A DNA stretch of 49,178 bases from CAYVLA01 sp964549615 [NCBI: uncultured Thermococci archaeon] (GTDB lineage: Archaea; CAYQAE01; CAYVLA01), in contig CAZJVP010000019.1 of NCBI GenBank assembly GCA_964549615.1, positions 1 through 49,178 on the forward strand, given 5' to 3'. The position numbers and the translations under genes are program-made. Below are positions 16,262 to 25,007 of the stretch, one piece after another (position 1 is the first letter of the stretch; each line of letters starts with the position of its first letter). Under the pieces are notes generated by a model. It saw only the letters and a list, made by a program, of their open reading frames with translations, made no database searches and was not told where the DNA came from.

Positions 16262-16673
16262 CCTGCCGAACCCCCATCGCGTCGAGCATCTTGTCCATGA
16301 GTTGGCTGAGAGCCCGGGCGTATTGTTCGCGGTCGATCCGACGGCCGGGGGAGCTCAAATTGCGCGCGATGAACTCTGCCCCGTCCCCGATCTCGAGAAA
16401 CCCTTTGAGCCAGGCGTACGCGAATATGGCCTCGACTATATCGCCTTTCCGGTGGCTGTCGCTTCGCCTCGGGACGAGGTTCCTGTGTGAGCTGTAGCTC
16501 GCGGCCCTTGCCAGAACGGTGTTTGGGATTCTCCCACCCGTCGGGTCTCCCTTGGCCAGGGAGAGGCTGAGAGAGTAGATCAGGTTCAGCAGCGAATCGC
16601 CGAGCTTGGAGAGGTTCTGGTCGAGCGCTGCCTCCAGAGGCGGCTTTCTCAGGCAGCGGACCAGGTCATCCAT
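16254..16673 (-). CDS. RNase III-like family protein, archaeal
   Basis: Small helical protein resembling the archaeal RNase III-family group. DQNLSKLGDSLLNLIYSLSLSLA resembles the RNase III helix with its signature-like LGDSLL, and RKGDIVEAIFAYAWLKG resembles the second acidic helix. No double-stranded RNA-binding domain follows, and the length is only 139 residues. Acidic residues that could bind metal are present (D in LGDSL, D and E in GDIVEA). I chose the ATG at 16673, 16 bases after the rpoL stop; a longer start would overlap rpoL. Its position among rpoL, csl4 and DUF99 suggests RNA metabolism. Confidence 0.65.
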   Translation of the reverse strand: MDDLVRCLRKPPLEAALDQNLSKLGDSLLNLIYSLSLSLAKGDPTGGRIPNTVLARAASYSSHRNLVPRRSDSHRKGDIVEAIFAYAWLKGFLEIGDGAEFIARNLSSPGRRIDREQYARALSQLMDKMLDAMGVRQDA

Positions 16674-16689
16674 GGATCTGCCTCGGGGT

Positions 16690-16974
16690 TTACCCCAAGG
16701 CCTTCTCAAACTCGGCACGGAGCTCATCACATGTACTTGCCAGCTTCTTGGAGGCGCGCCTGAGCACCGTCGCGGGCTTGGTCTTGGGATCGGTCTCGAT
16801 CTCGAACCGTGGCTTGGTCCTGTGCGTTATCGGGTGCTCGACAGCGTAGGCGACCCTCTTGACCGCAGGGTCCTCGGCCAGTATGCTCCGAAGGAGGTTG
16901 CAGAAGGTGTGGGTCTCTCCAACGATGTAGAACTCCGCATAGTTCTTCTCCGATCTTAGCATCTCTATCTCCAT
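16690..16974 (-). CDS. rpoL: DNA-directed RNA polymerase subunit L
   Basis: Archaeal homologue of RPB11/alpha N-terminal domain, forming the D-L platform of RNA polymerase assembly. The hallmark is HTFCNLLRSILAEDPAVKRVAY followed by HPITHRTKPRFEIETD. At 94 residues it has the usual length. It begins 10 bases after the csl4 stop, so the exosome and polymerase genes are cotranscribed. Confidence 0.96.
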   Translation of the reverse strand: MEIEMLRSEKNYAEFYIVGETHTFCNLLRSILAEDPAVKRVAYAVEHPITHRTKPRFEIETDPKTKPATVLRRASKKLASTCDELRAEFEKALG

Positions 16975-16984
16975 AGCGCTGACC

Positions 16985-17569
16985 TCAGATGGGGCTCATT
17001 CCATACATCGTTGACAACTTCCTGGTCGTGTAGATATCACAAGTCTCACAATACAGCTTCTTCTCCTTGACCACCATTGGGGACCGGCAGTTCGAACATT
17101 TGGACAGGATGACCCCAAGCTCGTCGCCGACCGTGCTCAGGATGATGGGCGATCTCTGGGGGTTGACGACCCTGGCGCGGACGATGTCGCCGACCTGGAA
17201 CTGGTTGGAAAGGTCCCTCACGTAGCCCCTTCTGGCCTGGGATATGTGGATAGCACCCTCAGGTGCGGAGGGGATCTCCCGGTTCTTCTCGCCCTCTATC
17301 GCCACTATCTCGACATGGGCGAACTGGCTCCTGATGAGGCTCACCCTTCCGAGCACGATGTCCCCCCTCGCCGGAAGAGGCGGAAGCCGTGGCGCGGGGA
17401 AGACCGATACCTTCCTGGATCTTGGGTCGAACTGGACCTTTCCGGTCGTGGACGAGTATACGATCCCGCCGTCAACGTATGCGTTCTCTCCTGGCATGAA
17501 CTCCTCCTCCACGCCCAACACGTCCCCGGGCACGACGAAGTCGCCCGTCTCAAGCTTTTTCTGGGCCAT
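16985..17569 (-). CDS. csl4: Exosome complex subunit Csl4
   Basis: RNA-binding cap subunit of the archaeal exosome. An N-terminal domain ([17 protein letters not shown]) is followed by an S1 domain (about residues 65-135, [30 protein letters not shown]) and a C-terminal zinc ribbon with CSNC and CETC (about 155-175). The 194 residues match the family. The ATG at 17569 follows GGAGGAGA and overlaps the end of the methyltransferase gene by 20 bases. Confidence 0.95.
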   Translation of the reverse strand: MAQKKLETGDFVVPGDVLGVEEEFMPGENAYVDGGIVYSSTTGKVQFDPRSRKVSVFPAPRLPPLPARGDIVLGRVSLIRSQFAHVEIVAIEGEKNREIPSAPEGAIHISQARRGYVRDLSNQFQVGDIVRARVVNPQRSPIILSTVGDELGVILSKCSNCRSPMVVKEKKLYCETCDIYTTRKLSTMYGMSPI

Positions 17570-18218
17570 TCGATCTCCTCCTCATCAAGAACACTGTGGC
17601 GGCAACGGTGTAAGTTGGCTTCCTGTGGAAGCTGAACTGGTGCGGAACGAGAAGGTCCACATCCATCTTGGCCTCGATCCTGCCACCGATCTCACCGACG
17701 TACGCATATACGAACCTCTCCACCTCAGGGGATCTCTTGTGAAGGGAATACACAGTGGGCGCAAGCTCCAACGCCTTTCTTATGAAAACCCGGTCCGAAT
17801 GCTTCTGCTGAACTCCGAACGGCGGGTTCTGGATCACCGTATCGAGCGCGCCAAGAGTTCGAGCCTCGATCGCACCCACATCGATCTGTCTCAGCTCGAT
17901 CCTGTCGCGGATCGCAAAACCCGACGCCTTCTCCGCTATATTTATGTTTTCCCGGGCCACCTCGAGCGCAACGGGGTCAAGATCAACCCCGCAGACCCTT
18001 CTCGCCCCCGCTAGCGCAGCGCCGATGGAGAGAACCCCGGTTCCACAGCCCAGATCGCAGATCGCACGGTCCTCGATATCTCCGTTCCGCCATGCCCAGA
18101 AAAGCACGTCCGCCGCGGCCCTTGGAGACAGGTCGTACTGCTCAAGCCTCGGGCTCGGGCCAGGGTGTCTGCGCAGGCGGGATAGAGCGATCTCGAGCTT
18201 CTTCCTACGTAATCTCAT
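17550..18218 (-). CDS. METTL5-like rRNA/nucleic-acid methyltransferase
   Basis: SAM-dependent class I methyltransferase. Motif I is [19 protein letters not shown], the SAM-ribose acid is in GVDLDP, and the catalytic motif is NPPFG, typical of N6-adenine methylation. METTL5 relatives modify an adenosine in small-subunit rRNA, so that target is likely but not shown. The ATG at 18218 (MRLRRKKLE) overlaps the dph2 end by 14 bases and was preferred to a longer start inside dph2. The C-terminus runs into csl4. Overlap on both sides indicates a tightly coupled operon. Confidence 0.85.
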   Translation of the reverse strand: MRLRRKKLEIALSRLRRHPGPSPRLEQYDLSPRAAADVLFWAWRNGDIEDRAICDLGCGTGVLSIGAALAGARRVCGVDLDPVALEVARENINIAEKASGFAIRDRIELRQIDVGAIEARTLGALDTVIQNPPFGVQQKHSDRVFIRKALELAPTVYSLHKRSPEVERFVYAYVGEIGGRIEAKMDVDLLVPHQFSFHRKPTYTVAATVFLMRRRSNGPEKA

Positions 18219-19209
18219 CGGGGGCATAGTCCTCCCAGGCCCTCTTTCCAAGCAAGATCTCAAGCTCAGGCGGGGTGAGCGCGGGTCTGTGGAAGAGTTC
18301 CGAATCATCTATGGCGATCCTCGGGCAGGCAAAGTTCACGTAGGCATCGAAGGGGTACACCCTCAGCCTGGATGGGTCGATGTGGTCTGCCGCGATGATC
18401 GCGGAGTCAAGACCTTGGGATGCAAGGATCTGCCTGTACCTGTTGGCTTCCTGGATTCTCCTCTGTCCGGGCTTGGTGGAGACCAAGAGTCCGAAGGACT
18501 TGGCTTCTCTTGCCGCCTGGATGCGGCCGAAGCGCTTTGCAAGCGTCCTTTTCCTGAGGTCCGAGATCGTTCGCAACTCGCCGAGGTACGGATCCACGGC
18601 GTACACTTCCTTTCCCGTTGCCAGAGCTACTCCGAGGGGATGGAAGTTCCCTCCTCCGATGTAGATGAAGGCATCCACCCCGGCCGCGACATCCCTTGCT
18701 GCCCTGAAGTCGCATCCGAGCACCTGGCCGGGCCGTTCGGTCCTGGGCCCAGGCCCGCCCAGATGAACTTCGAATCCCCGGCTGGACAGAAGCCCGGAGA
18801 GGTCAGGGAGTTCATGGGCGTGCTGCAGGGTTGAGACCAGCCCGACCCGTCGAGCCGGGATGGATCCGATCACGGATTCGAGGCACCCTCTAGCCGAGAG
18901 CCTTGAGAAGCAGGGCACGTATATGACCGGCGTTCTTCCGTCCGGAAGAATCCTGGAGTGACCCATATGCACGATGAGGTCGCAGCCAAGGTCGGCCAGC
19001 GAGCCGGACACGTCGCAGGCGCCGAAGCACGGCTCACTGCAAAAGACCGGGATGGCGTGGGTCTCGGCCTCTACCCTCTCCTTGATGAGCGGGACAAACC
19101 TCTTGAGACCATCGGGCATCTGGAAACCCACGAGCTTGGCGCCCCGCCTTTCTATCTCGGCGACGAGCGCGTCGATCTGGAGGTCGTAGTCGGCTTGCTC
19201 TCCCGCCAC
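18205..19209 (-). CDS. dph2: Diphthamide synthase subunit Dph2
   Basis: Radical SAM-like enzyme that transfers the 3-amino-3-carboxypropyl group of SAM to a histidine of elongation factor 2, the first step of diphthamide. The three cysteines that hold the 4Fe-4S cluster in the archaeal enzyme are visible in [16 protein letters not shown] and [11 protein letters not shown], one per repeat domain. At 334 residues the length is normal. The GTG at 19209 lies 22-32 bases after a clear box A and starts the operon that continues through DUF99. It links translation-factor modification with RNA polymerase and exosome genes. Confidence 0.95.
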   Translation of the reverse strand: MAGEQADYDLQIDALVAEIERRGAKLVGFQMPDGLKRFVPLIKERVEAETHAIPVFCSEPCFGACDVSGSLADLGCDLIVHMGHSRILPDGRTPVIYVPCFSRLSARGCLESVIGSIPARRVGLVSTLQHAHELPDLSGLLSSRGFEVHLGGPGPRTERPGQVLGCDFRAARDVAAGVDAFIYIGGGNFHPLGVALATGKEVYAVDPYLGELRTISDLRKRTLAKRFGRIQAAREAKSFGLLVSTKPGQRRIQEANRYRQILASQGLDSAIIAADHIDPSRLRVYPFDAYVNFACPRIAIDDSELFHRPALTPPELEILLGKRAWEDYAPDEIT

Positions 19210-19230
19210 GGCGTTGTGGTTTTCGGGTTT

Positions 19231-19241
19231 CGATTTTAATG
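19231..19241 (-). promoter_or_regulatory. Box A (TATA) of the dph2-csl4-rpoL operon
   Basis: CATTAAAATCG on the minus strand is 22-32 bases before the GTG at 19209, so the message is probably leaderless. Confidence 0.65.
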
Positions 19242-19554
19242 CTTGTGTAGATATGTTGACCGTTTTCAGAATGGCGCCTGTGAGCTAGCGTCGTGTAGCT
19301 CCGCGTAAGGGCTCGAATGTCCTTCTAGCTCTTCAGGGTTCCGCAGACGGTCTCTTGCGGGACTGCTCCACAAGAGCGAGAGCGGCGACCGGAGAATAGG
19401 GGTAATGGCGAAGATCCTGGCGCGGATGGGATGCCTGAAAGTCAGCATGTCTCACGTGCCGCGCGAAGGGGGCGGCTGGCCGAAGTCTCTACGTAGAAGC
19501 TCCCGAGCAGTCAAGCAACGCAAGGTCAAGTTAGAGGCGCGACACTCATGTGCC
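19242..19554. other. Spacer between dph2 promoter and the ZU5-like gene
   Basis: About 310 bases. Open frames crossing it have no family features. I see no RNA gene or repeat. Confidence 0.4.
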
Positions 19555-21207
19555 TTATGGAGGCCACACGCGGGATCGGAGTTCCACCGCCTCCTGCAGG
19601 TTGTCCCGTCCCGCGAACAGAAGGCGAGCGAGAGTCGGCGAACCACAGCGCCCCTTCCTGATGTACAAGTCCTTGAAGCTTCCCCGTATGAGATTCCCGT
19701 GGACGTCCTCGCAGGGTTGAACCCGAAGCAGGATCTCGTCATCCTCCCTTGCCGGGAACTCCAGTGTCCCGGAGATCAGCATGGCCACGCCACCTCTCTC
19801 GTCGTCATCGCCGGGTTGCCTGGGCCAAGGACCGAACTCGCAATACCTCCGTCCTCCGCTGACGATGAGAATCTCAATCGGACAGTCAACAGGGTCGAGC
19901 GCTCCGCACCGAGTGCACAATGGATCCGAGCATAGCGAATACCATTCGGTGGGCGCATAGATGTCCACGTCCACCTCGGATTCGCCGATGAGCGTCTTCT
20001 TCGCTCCCTCGACCATGTAAGCGGCGACCGACACTTTGTCCCCGGCGCCATCCGTCGCGCCCTCGTTGGCCCGGTAGCGGGCGCAATAACGGTCGGACTC
20101 GTAGACCAATCGGCCCTGTTCATCCACATAGTCGGGGGGACCCACTCCTTCCAAGTGGCCGCTGCGGCCGGACGTGGACCAGCGGTAGGTCATCTCGGCC
20201 CCAACAGGCGGGCGTCCCAATATCCTGCATGTCAGAATTTCGTCCTCGCCGGGCCTGACCTGACAGACCATGTAGGGCTCCAATCGTATTGCAACGCCCG
20301 AAATGATCACCGTCCCCGTCGCCTCCCCGACGAAGACAATCTCCGACACTGAACCACCCTCTTCGGCACTCTCCTGAGCAAAGATCATGTATACCCGGGC
20401 TCTGACCGTGTGTACCTCACCGTCGGCCGAGGATTCCTCCGGGGTGTAGTACGCCTCCGTAGGGCTTTGTGCGCCGGGATACGTCACTTCGAGTTCATAG
20501 CTGCCGTTCGGGTACCAAGTCCACTGGTGGTTACGTCTGTAGTGATACTGCACTCGGCCCTTGGTCCCGTCGATAACCCAAGCAATCCGCGTCTGGGTCC
20601 AATACCAGTTGGCGCGCTGGGCGGCCATCTCACGCATGTAGTACATGGGAATGAAGAAGTCCAGCCTCACCTCCTGCCCGGCCGCGGCAACCGCTGGGTT
20701 GGGTTCGATCCGCGTTTCGTCGCTCGCTGATGCCGCAAGAACGCCGTATATGCTGAAGCCCGTGACCTGGCCGGTCACAGTCTTCGATGTCGCATTCACC
20801 GCGCTCCCGGCAACGATCTCCCACTGGCCATGAGCAACCTTAGCAAGCCTGAGGGATTCCTCCCTGGCTCCGGCGGGGATCTTTGATGCGTCGTACCTGA
20901 GGGTGAGCTGGACCGGTTTCCTGAACTGTATTCCACTTGTGCCCAACTCGAAAACCGTTCCCTCGATTAGGCGTTCATCGGCTGGAAAGGAGGAGGATAC
21001 TCGGACGGTGATGGTGATGTTTTCGTCCAGAGCATCAGGTGGGAAGGTCAGGTCCACCGCACCATCTCCGCCCTGATTGCATCCCCCCTTGGTCCGACGG
21101 TCAGATTCGTCGAAGTGCTGCCCGGCTTGGGGGTGGTCAGACATCCCGAAAGCAACAGAAGGCTGGACGATGCAAATCAGGCCTCGATTCCCCGGGAAGC
21201 TCTTCAT
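19555..21207 (-). pseudogene. ZU5-like surface lipoprotein gene with two compensating frameshifts near its start
   Basis: Large extracellular protein. GDGAVDLTFPPDALDENITI near the N-terminus is the core of a ZU5-like domain, and FQFRKPVQLTLRYD-type text follows; the rest is beta-rich with many Cys in the last third. In the main frame the N-terminus (from ATG 21207) has no signal peptide. The neighbouring frame, however, reads ASSSLLLLSGCLTTPKPG at about 21170-21120, a clear lipoprotein signal with the lipid-accepting Cys at 21141-21143. Combining MKSFPGNRGLI, that lipobox segment and the main frame needs one slip near 21165-21185 and an opposite slip at the C6 run 21083-21088. Either a decayed gene or sequencing error would explain this. 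Confidence 0.6.
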
Positions 21208-21534
21208 TCTCCCCACCCCGCCTCCGGCACGGAGATCAGCGTCTTGGTCACCACTCCGGCCTCTTGGCGGATCGCCAACTTCGGGCCTACTGGGTGCTCG
21301 TCTCAGCCCGGCCAAGCTTCATAGGTCTTACGACCGCACCTAGCACCTAGCTCCCGGTACAAGGTATTCCCCTTTCTCCCAAGCTATACGCGTCCCTTCC
21401 CGCAGGCGATCTCTCTCGAGTTGGCCCGGAGAGGGGATACCCTGCGAAGCCCCGATAGACTGGCATCCATCACGGATGGCATTAGGGAACAGTAAAGAAC
21501 TTCCTCCGCTAAGCACACCTGGCGGATTGGTTCG

Positions 21535-22341
21535 TTGCCTCGTCACAAGCTCTACGAGTTCGAGAAAAGGATGGATCTGGACAGGCTGAAACAGGAGAGG
21601 CTGGAGAAGGACATAGATGACTTCAAGATATTCAGCGAGGTCTTCGATACATCGACGCTGATGGTCGTCTACGACCTGCTCAATACTGGCAAGATCTCAG
21701 CGGTTCACGGCTGCATAAGGATGGGAAAGGAGGCGTGCATACACCTCGCCGAGGCGAAGGGCGAGACCGTCATACTGAAGATCTACAGAACCGCGACATC
21801 CGACTTCAGGAACATGTGGGAGTACCTCAAGGGGGATCCGAGGTTCAGCAAGCTGGGCAGGAACAGGAGGGAGATCATCTTCACATGGACCTCAAGGGAG
21901 TACAGGAACCTCAAGGCGGCCCACGATGCGGGCTGCAGGTGTCCCCGCCCAATAGCCTTCCAGAAGAACGTGCTGGTCATGGAGTGCATCACTAGGGGTA
22001 GGGTGCCGGCTCCCAGGCTGGTGGATGTTGGCTGCGACGATCCGCCCTCCGTTTTCGATTCCATCGTTGAGAGCTACCGGGCGCTGTTTCAGAAGGGGGG
22101 ACTGGTGCACGGCGATCTGTCGGCCTACAACATCCTCATGGGCGACAAAGGCCCTACGATGATAGACTTCTCGCAGGGCATCGTCAAGGAAAGCCCGAGG
22201 GCCGTGAACCTCCTGTTCAGGGACATAGAGACCCTGCTCGGCTACTTCCAGAAACTGGGCCTGACGGCAAGCGTTCAGGAGACGGCCGAGAGGATAACCT
22301 CGGTGAAGGGCATAGCTCCGGACGAGAGCATCATCATTTGA
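21535..22341 (+). CDS. rio1: RIO1-type serine protein kinase
   Basis: Atypical protein kinase acting in late ribosome maturation. The RIO1 features are the phosphate-loop equivalent RMGKEACIHLAEA, the lysine in VILKIYRT, the flexible-loop segment SDFRNMWEY, the catalytic loop GGLVHGDLSAYNIL and the metal motif MIDFSQGI followed by the RIO1-type SPRAVNLLFRDI. The 268 residues match archaeal RIO1. The start is TTG at 21535. Its stop codon overlaps the stop of the convergent adkA gene. Confidence 0.95.
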   Translation: MPRHKLYEFEKRMDLDRLKQERLEKDIDDFKIFSEVFDTSTLMVVYDLLNTGKISAVHGCIRMGKEACIHLAEAKGETVILKIYRTATSDFRNMWEYLKGDPRFSKLGRNRREIIFTWTSREYRNLKAAHDAGCRCPRPIAFQKNVLVMECITRGRVPAPRLVDVGCDDPPSVFDSIVESYRALFQKGGLVHGDLSAYNILMGDKGPTMIDFSQGIVKESPRAVNLLFRDIETLLGYFQKLGLTASVQETAERITSVKGIAPDESIII

Positions 22342-22933
22342 ACTCGAATATCTCTATGAGCGCCTTGGCCGCCAGCTCGGCGTTCTGGTACGGGTACTCC
22401 TCCACTTCCCTGTCTATGACCACTTTCAGCGTCGCCCCCGAGACAGCCGAATATGCCGCTGCGTAACACCTGTTGAGCTGTTGCTGCAGCTCGATCGCTG
22501 AGAGCTCTTCCTCGTCCCTCTTGGTTCGAACGCCGCTCTTGCGATCCTTCTCCCTCCTCTCGAGGACGGACGCGGGACTTACCTCGCGAACCAGGATCGC
22601 ATGGGGCTTGAGCCTCTGGAGGACCTCGAAGGGCAACCCCGGGAAGTAGCCGGCCGGGGAGAGAATTGTGCAGTGGGTATCCACGATGACGTTCTCCCCC
22701 ATCTTGGCGATCTCGCTGGATATGGCCTCGGCCGCCTTTTTCTGCATCGCCCGCGACGTCTCGACGCTGATCTTCTTCCGCATATCATCCCGATCCTTGA
22801 CCATGCCGGACTCCTTCGCTATGCGGAACATGAAGTCTCCAAAGTTCAGGACGGACACGTCGATCTTCTTCTTAACGAACTCTATCACCTTTCCCTTGCC
22901 GCATCCGGGGACGCCCGTCAGAATCACTATCAT
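22334..22933 (-). CDS. adkA: Archaeal adenylate kinase
   Basis: AdkA-type adenylate kinase interconverting ATP, AMP and ADP. MIVILTGVPGCGKG holds the Walker A loop, FGDFMFRIA the AMP region, and VIVDTHCTILSPAGYFPGLP the Walker B-like strand and lid area. The 199 residues fit the archaeal trimeric enzyme. I chose the ATG at 22933 because it starts directly at the P-loop strand and lies about 35 bases after a box A; the longer frame is not conserved. It overlaps the end of rio1 by 8 bases, tail to tail. Confidence 0.93.
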   Translation of the reverse strand: MIVILTGVPGCGKGKVIEFVKKKIDVSVLNFGDFMFRIAKESGMVKDRDDMRKKISVETSRAMQKKAAEAISSEIAKMGENVIVDTHCTILSPAGYFPGLPFEVLQRLKPHAILVREVSPASVLERREKDRKSGVRTKRDEEELSAIELQQQLNRCYAAAYSAVSGATLKVVIDREVEEYPYQNAELAAKALIEIFEFK

Positions 22934-22967
22934 GCGATCGTCCTCGGCCTCCGCCGAGCGGAAGGAT

Positions 22968-22976
22968 CTATAAATG
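22968..22976 (-). promoter_or_regulatory. Box A (TATA) of adkA
   Basis: CATTTATAG on the minus strand, 35-43 bases before the ATG at 22933. Confidence 0.6.
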
Positions 22977-23091
22977 TGACAGATGGTCGCCAGCATACTC
23001 AGGTTGTTGCCCGTCGCGTCGGACACTGCGGGCCGCATTCGTCCCGGGGCTTCGCCGCTTGCGAACGATTCCAGCTTCTGGGCCAAGTAAT

Positions 23092-23100
23092 CTTTATATT
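23092..23100 (+). promoter_or_regulatory. Box A (TATA) of the small membrane protein gene
   Basis: CTTTATATT, about 55 bases before the TTG at 23153, so a leader of about 28 bases that contains a strong ribosome-binding site (GGAGGTCGAT, 23139-23148). Confidence 0.6.
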
Positions 23101-23152
23101 CAACCTCTCCAAACCGCAGCCACCCTTTTCCCGAGTTTGGAGGTCGATCCGT

Positions 23153-23383
23153 TTGCGCAAGCCGTTCGTCACGGTCTATCTGGTCCTGATCAGCATCTTT
23201 CTGATCATAGCTGCGCCCTTTTTTGCTCTCTTGGCTTACGAGATGATCCGGGAGAGCCAACTCAACCTGCTCGACAACATCTTTCTCATCATCATAATCT
23301 TCTGCTTTCCCATAGTTCTGCTTCTGGCGATAGGTCTGCTCAGGCCGCAGCTGGAGGACCTGACTAGAAGGGGAGGCCTGTAG
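23153..23383 (+). CDS. Small two-helix membrane protein
   Basis: A 76-residue protein, basic at the N-terminus, with two predicted membrane helices at about residues 7-30 (FVTVYLVLISIFLIIAAPFF) and 43-64 (IFLIIIIFCFPIVLLLAIGLL) and a charged C-terminal tail. I do not recognise a family. The TTG start is strongly supported by GGAGGTCGAT five bases upstream and by a box A. It lies between adkA and the preQ0 operon and ends about 80 bases before queC, so it could be cotranscribed with the preQ0 genes, but its function is unknown. Confidence 0.65.
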   Translation: MRKPFVTVYLVLISIFLIIAAPFFALLAYEMIRESQLNLLDNIFLIIIIFCFPIVLLLAIGLLRPQLEDLTRRGGL

Positions 23384-23460
23384 GGCCTAGTTCGCATCTC
23401 CGCAACGACGCAGCAGGCCGCCTATGGATGGGCTGCTCCAGGGACAGTTAATAGGACGCG

Positions 23461-24204
23461 TTGGCCTCTAACAAGGCGAGGGGTCGACAGGTGGCCGGAG
23501 TGGCTTCCTCCGCAGTGGTCCTGTTGTCAGGTGGCTTGGACTCGACCGTCGCGCTGTGGTGGGCAAAGCGCCGGCCATACCCGGTCCTGATCTCCCTCAC
23601 CTTTTCCTACGGGTCTAGCGAAGAGAGGGCGGGCTTGCGATGCTCCCGCGCGATCTCTAGGAAGGCTGGCTGCCGGAACGTCGTGGTGAGGTTGGGCGCA
23701 TTGGGCCGGATATGGTCGGGGCGTTCGGCCTTGCTTGGCGGGGATGTGCCGGCCGGCCTGGACGGACCCGACAGGTCCATCACGAGGGCCGTGTGGGTGC
23801 CAGCAAGGAATCTGGTATTGCTGTCGTTGGCGACGTCCTACGCCGAAACCCTGGAAGGCGACGTGGACCTGATAGTCGGCTTCAACAAGGAGGAGGCACG
23901 TACCTTTCCCGACAACTCCAGGGAATTCGTGGCCAGGTTCAACGAGTTGTTGCCGCACTCGGTCCTGGAGAAGAGGATCAGGCTGGTGGCCCCGCTGATC
24001 GACCTAACCAAGAAGGAGATCGTGGCGCTTTCCCGGGGGCTTGGCGCGCCCGTGGAGCTGAGCTGCTCCTGCTACCAGCCTCGGGGCTTCGTGAAGGGGC
24101 GGCCCCTGCACTGTGGCGTCTGCCAGAGCTGCATGCTGAGGAACAGGGGATTTCGATCCGCAGGCGTCGTTGATCCCACCTTGTATGAGGTCGAACCGCG
24201 ATGA
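23461..24204 (+). CDS. queC: 7-cyano-7-deazaguanine (preQ0) synthase
   Basis: ATP-dependent enzyme converting 7-carboxy-7-deazaguanine to preQ0. The N-terminal PP-loop is AVVLLSGGLDSTVALWW, and the C-terminal zinc site is the cysteine cluster SCSC, HCGVC, QSCM at about residues 200-225. WVPARNLVLLSLATSYAE is the family RN signature. The start is TTG at 23461; an internal GTG 30 bases later is possible. It is the first gene of the preQ0 operon. The last four bases overlap queE (ATGA). Confidence 0.95.
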   Translation: MASNKARGRQVAGVASSAVVLLSGGLDSTVALWWAKRRPYPVLISLTFSYGSSEERAGLRCSRAISRKAGCRNVVVRLGALGRIWSGRSALLGGDVPAGLDGPDRSITRAVWVPARNLVLLSLATSYAETLEGDVDLIVGFNKEEARTFPDNSREFVARFNELLPHSVLEKRIRLVAPLIDLTKKEIVALSRGLGAPVELSCSCYQPRGFVKGRPLHCGVCQSCMLRNRGFRSAGVVDPTLYEVEPR

Positions 24205-25004
24205 GCCCGAGAGGATTCGTTTGTGAGCTGTTCTCAAGCTACCAGGGCGAAGGCGCCAGCGTGCGCGGAAGTTGCATGGGGAAAAGGCAGGTCTTCGTGA
24301 GGTTCGCCGGATGCAACCTGGCCTCCGGGGATATGGGGACGCGTGGGTGCGTTTTCTGCGACTCGCCTTCCGCGAAGGTCAGGGAGCCAAAGAGCGCGCG
24401 GATCCAGATCGGGGGCGGCAGGCGCGAGTTCCGGGTGCTCACGAATCCGCTGGATGTCGAAACCGTCACGAACTCCGTCAAGAGACTCGCGTCCCGGGAT
24501 CTACACTCGGTGAGCCTGACGGGCGGAGAGCCGCTTTATCAGGAGCAGTTCCTGCGTGCGCTTGCTTTCCGGCTTAGGGACGATGGGTTTAGAACCTACC
24601 TTGAGACGAATGGGTCGCTTCCGTCAAGCCTTTCGCGCGTCGCCGGGCTGTTTGACTTTGCGTGCGTTGACGTGAAGGATGAGTCTGCGCACGCCGCTTC
24701 GGATTGGCTGCACCTCCTTGAGATGGAGTTCGAGTCCATAAGGATCCTCAAGGCCTCGGGGGTGTGCACCTTTGCCAAGATGGTCGTGACCGACCGCAGC
24801 AGACCGGCCGCCGTCGAGCGGGTGTCGGCCAGGCTTGCCGATCTGGATTGCCCGCTCGCAATCCAGGTGGTGACGCCCAGGAGGGGGGTTAGGAGGCCGT
24901 CCGAGCGCCTCCTCTTTGCACTCACCGAGGCTGCGGCAAAGCATTTACAACCGGACGCGCTAGCCATCTCGGTTCAGGCCCACAGGGCGGTTGGTTTCCT
25001 CTAA
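24201..25004 (+). CDS. queE: 7-carboxy-7-deazaguanine synthase, radical SAM
   Basis: Radical SAM enzyme that contracts the ring of 6-carboxytetrahydropterin to 7-carboxy-7-deazaguanine. FSSYQGEGASVRG is the family N-terminus. The cluster cysteines are in FAGCNL and CVFCDS, with an enlarged spacing (C-x14-C-x2-C) common to archaeal QueE. The SAM motif is SLTGGEPLYQ, and FDFACVDVK is the substrate strand. At 267 residues it is longer than the minimal bacterial form. Start and stop place it between queC (overlap of 4) and the cyclohydrolase (3 bases). Confidence 0.94.
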   Translation: MSPRGFVCELFSSYQGEGASVRGSCMGKRQVFVRFAGCNLASGDMGTRGCVFCDSPSAKVREPKSARIQIGGGRREFRVLTNPLDVETVTNSVKRLASRDLHSVSLTGGEPLYQEQFLRALAFRLRDDGFRTYLETNGSLPSSLSRVAGLFDFACVDVKDESAHAASDWLHLLEMEFESIRILKASGVCTFAKMVVTDRSRPAAVERVSARLADLDCPLAIQVVTPRRGVRRPSERLLFALTEAAAKHLQPDALAISVQAHRAVGFL

Positions 25005-25007
25005 GGG

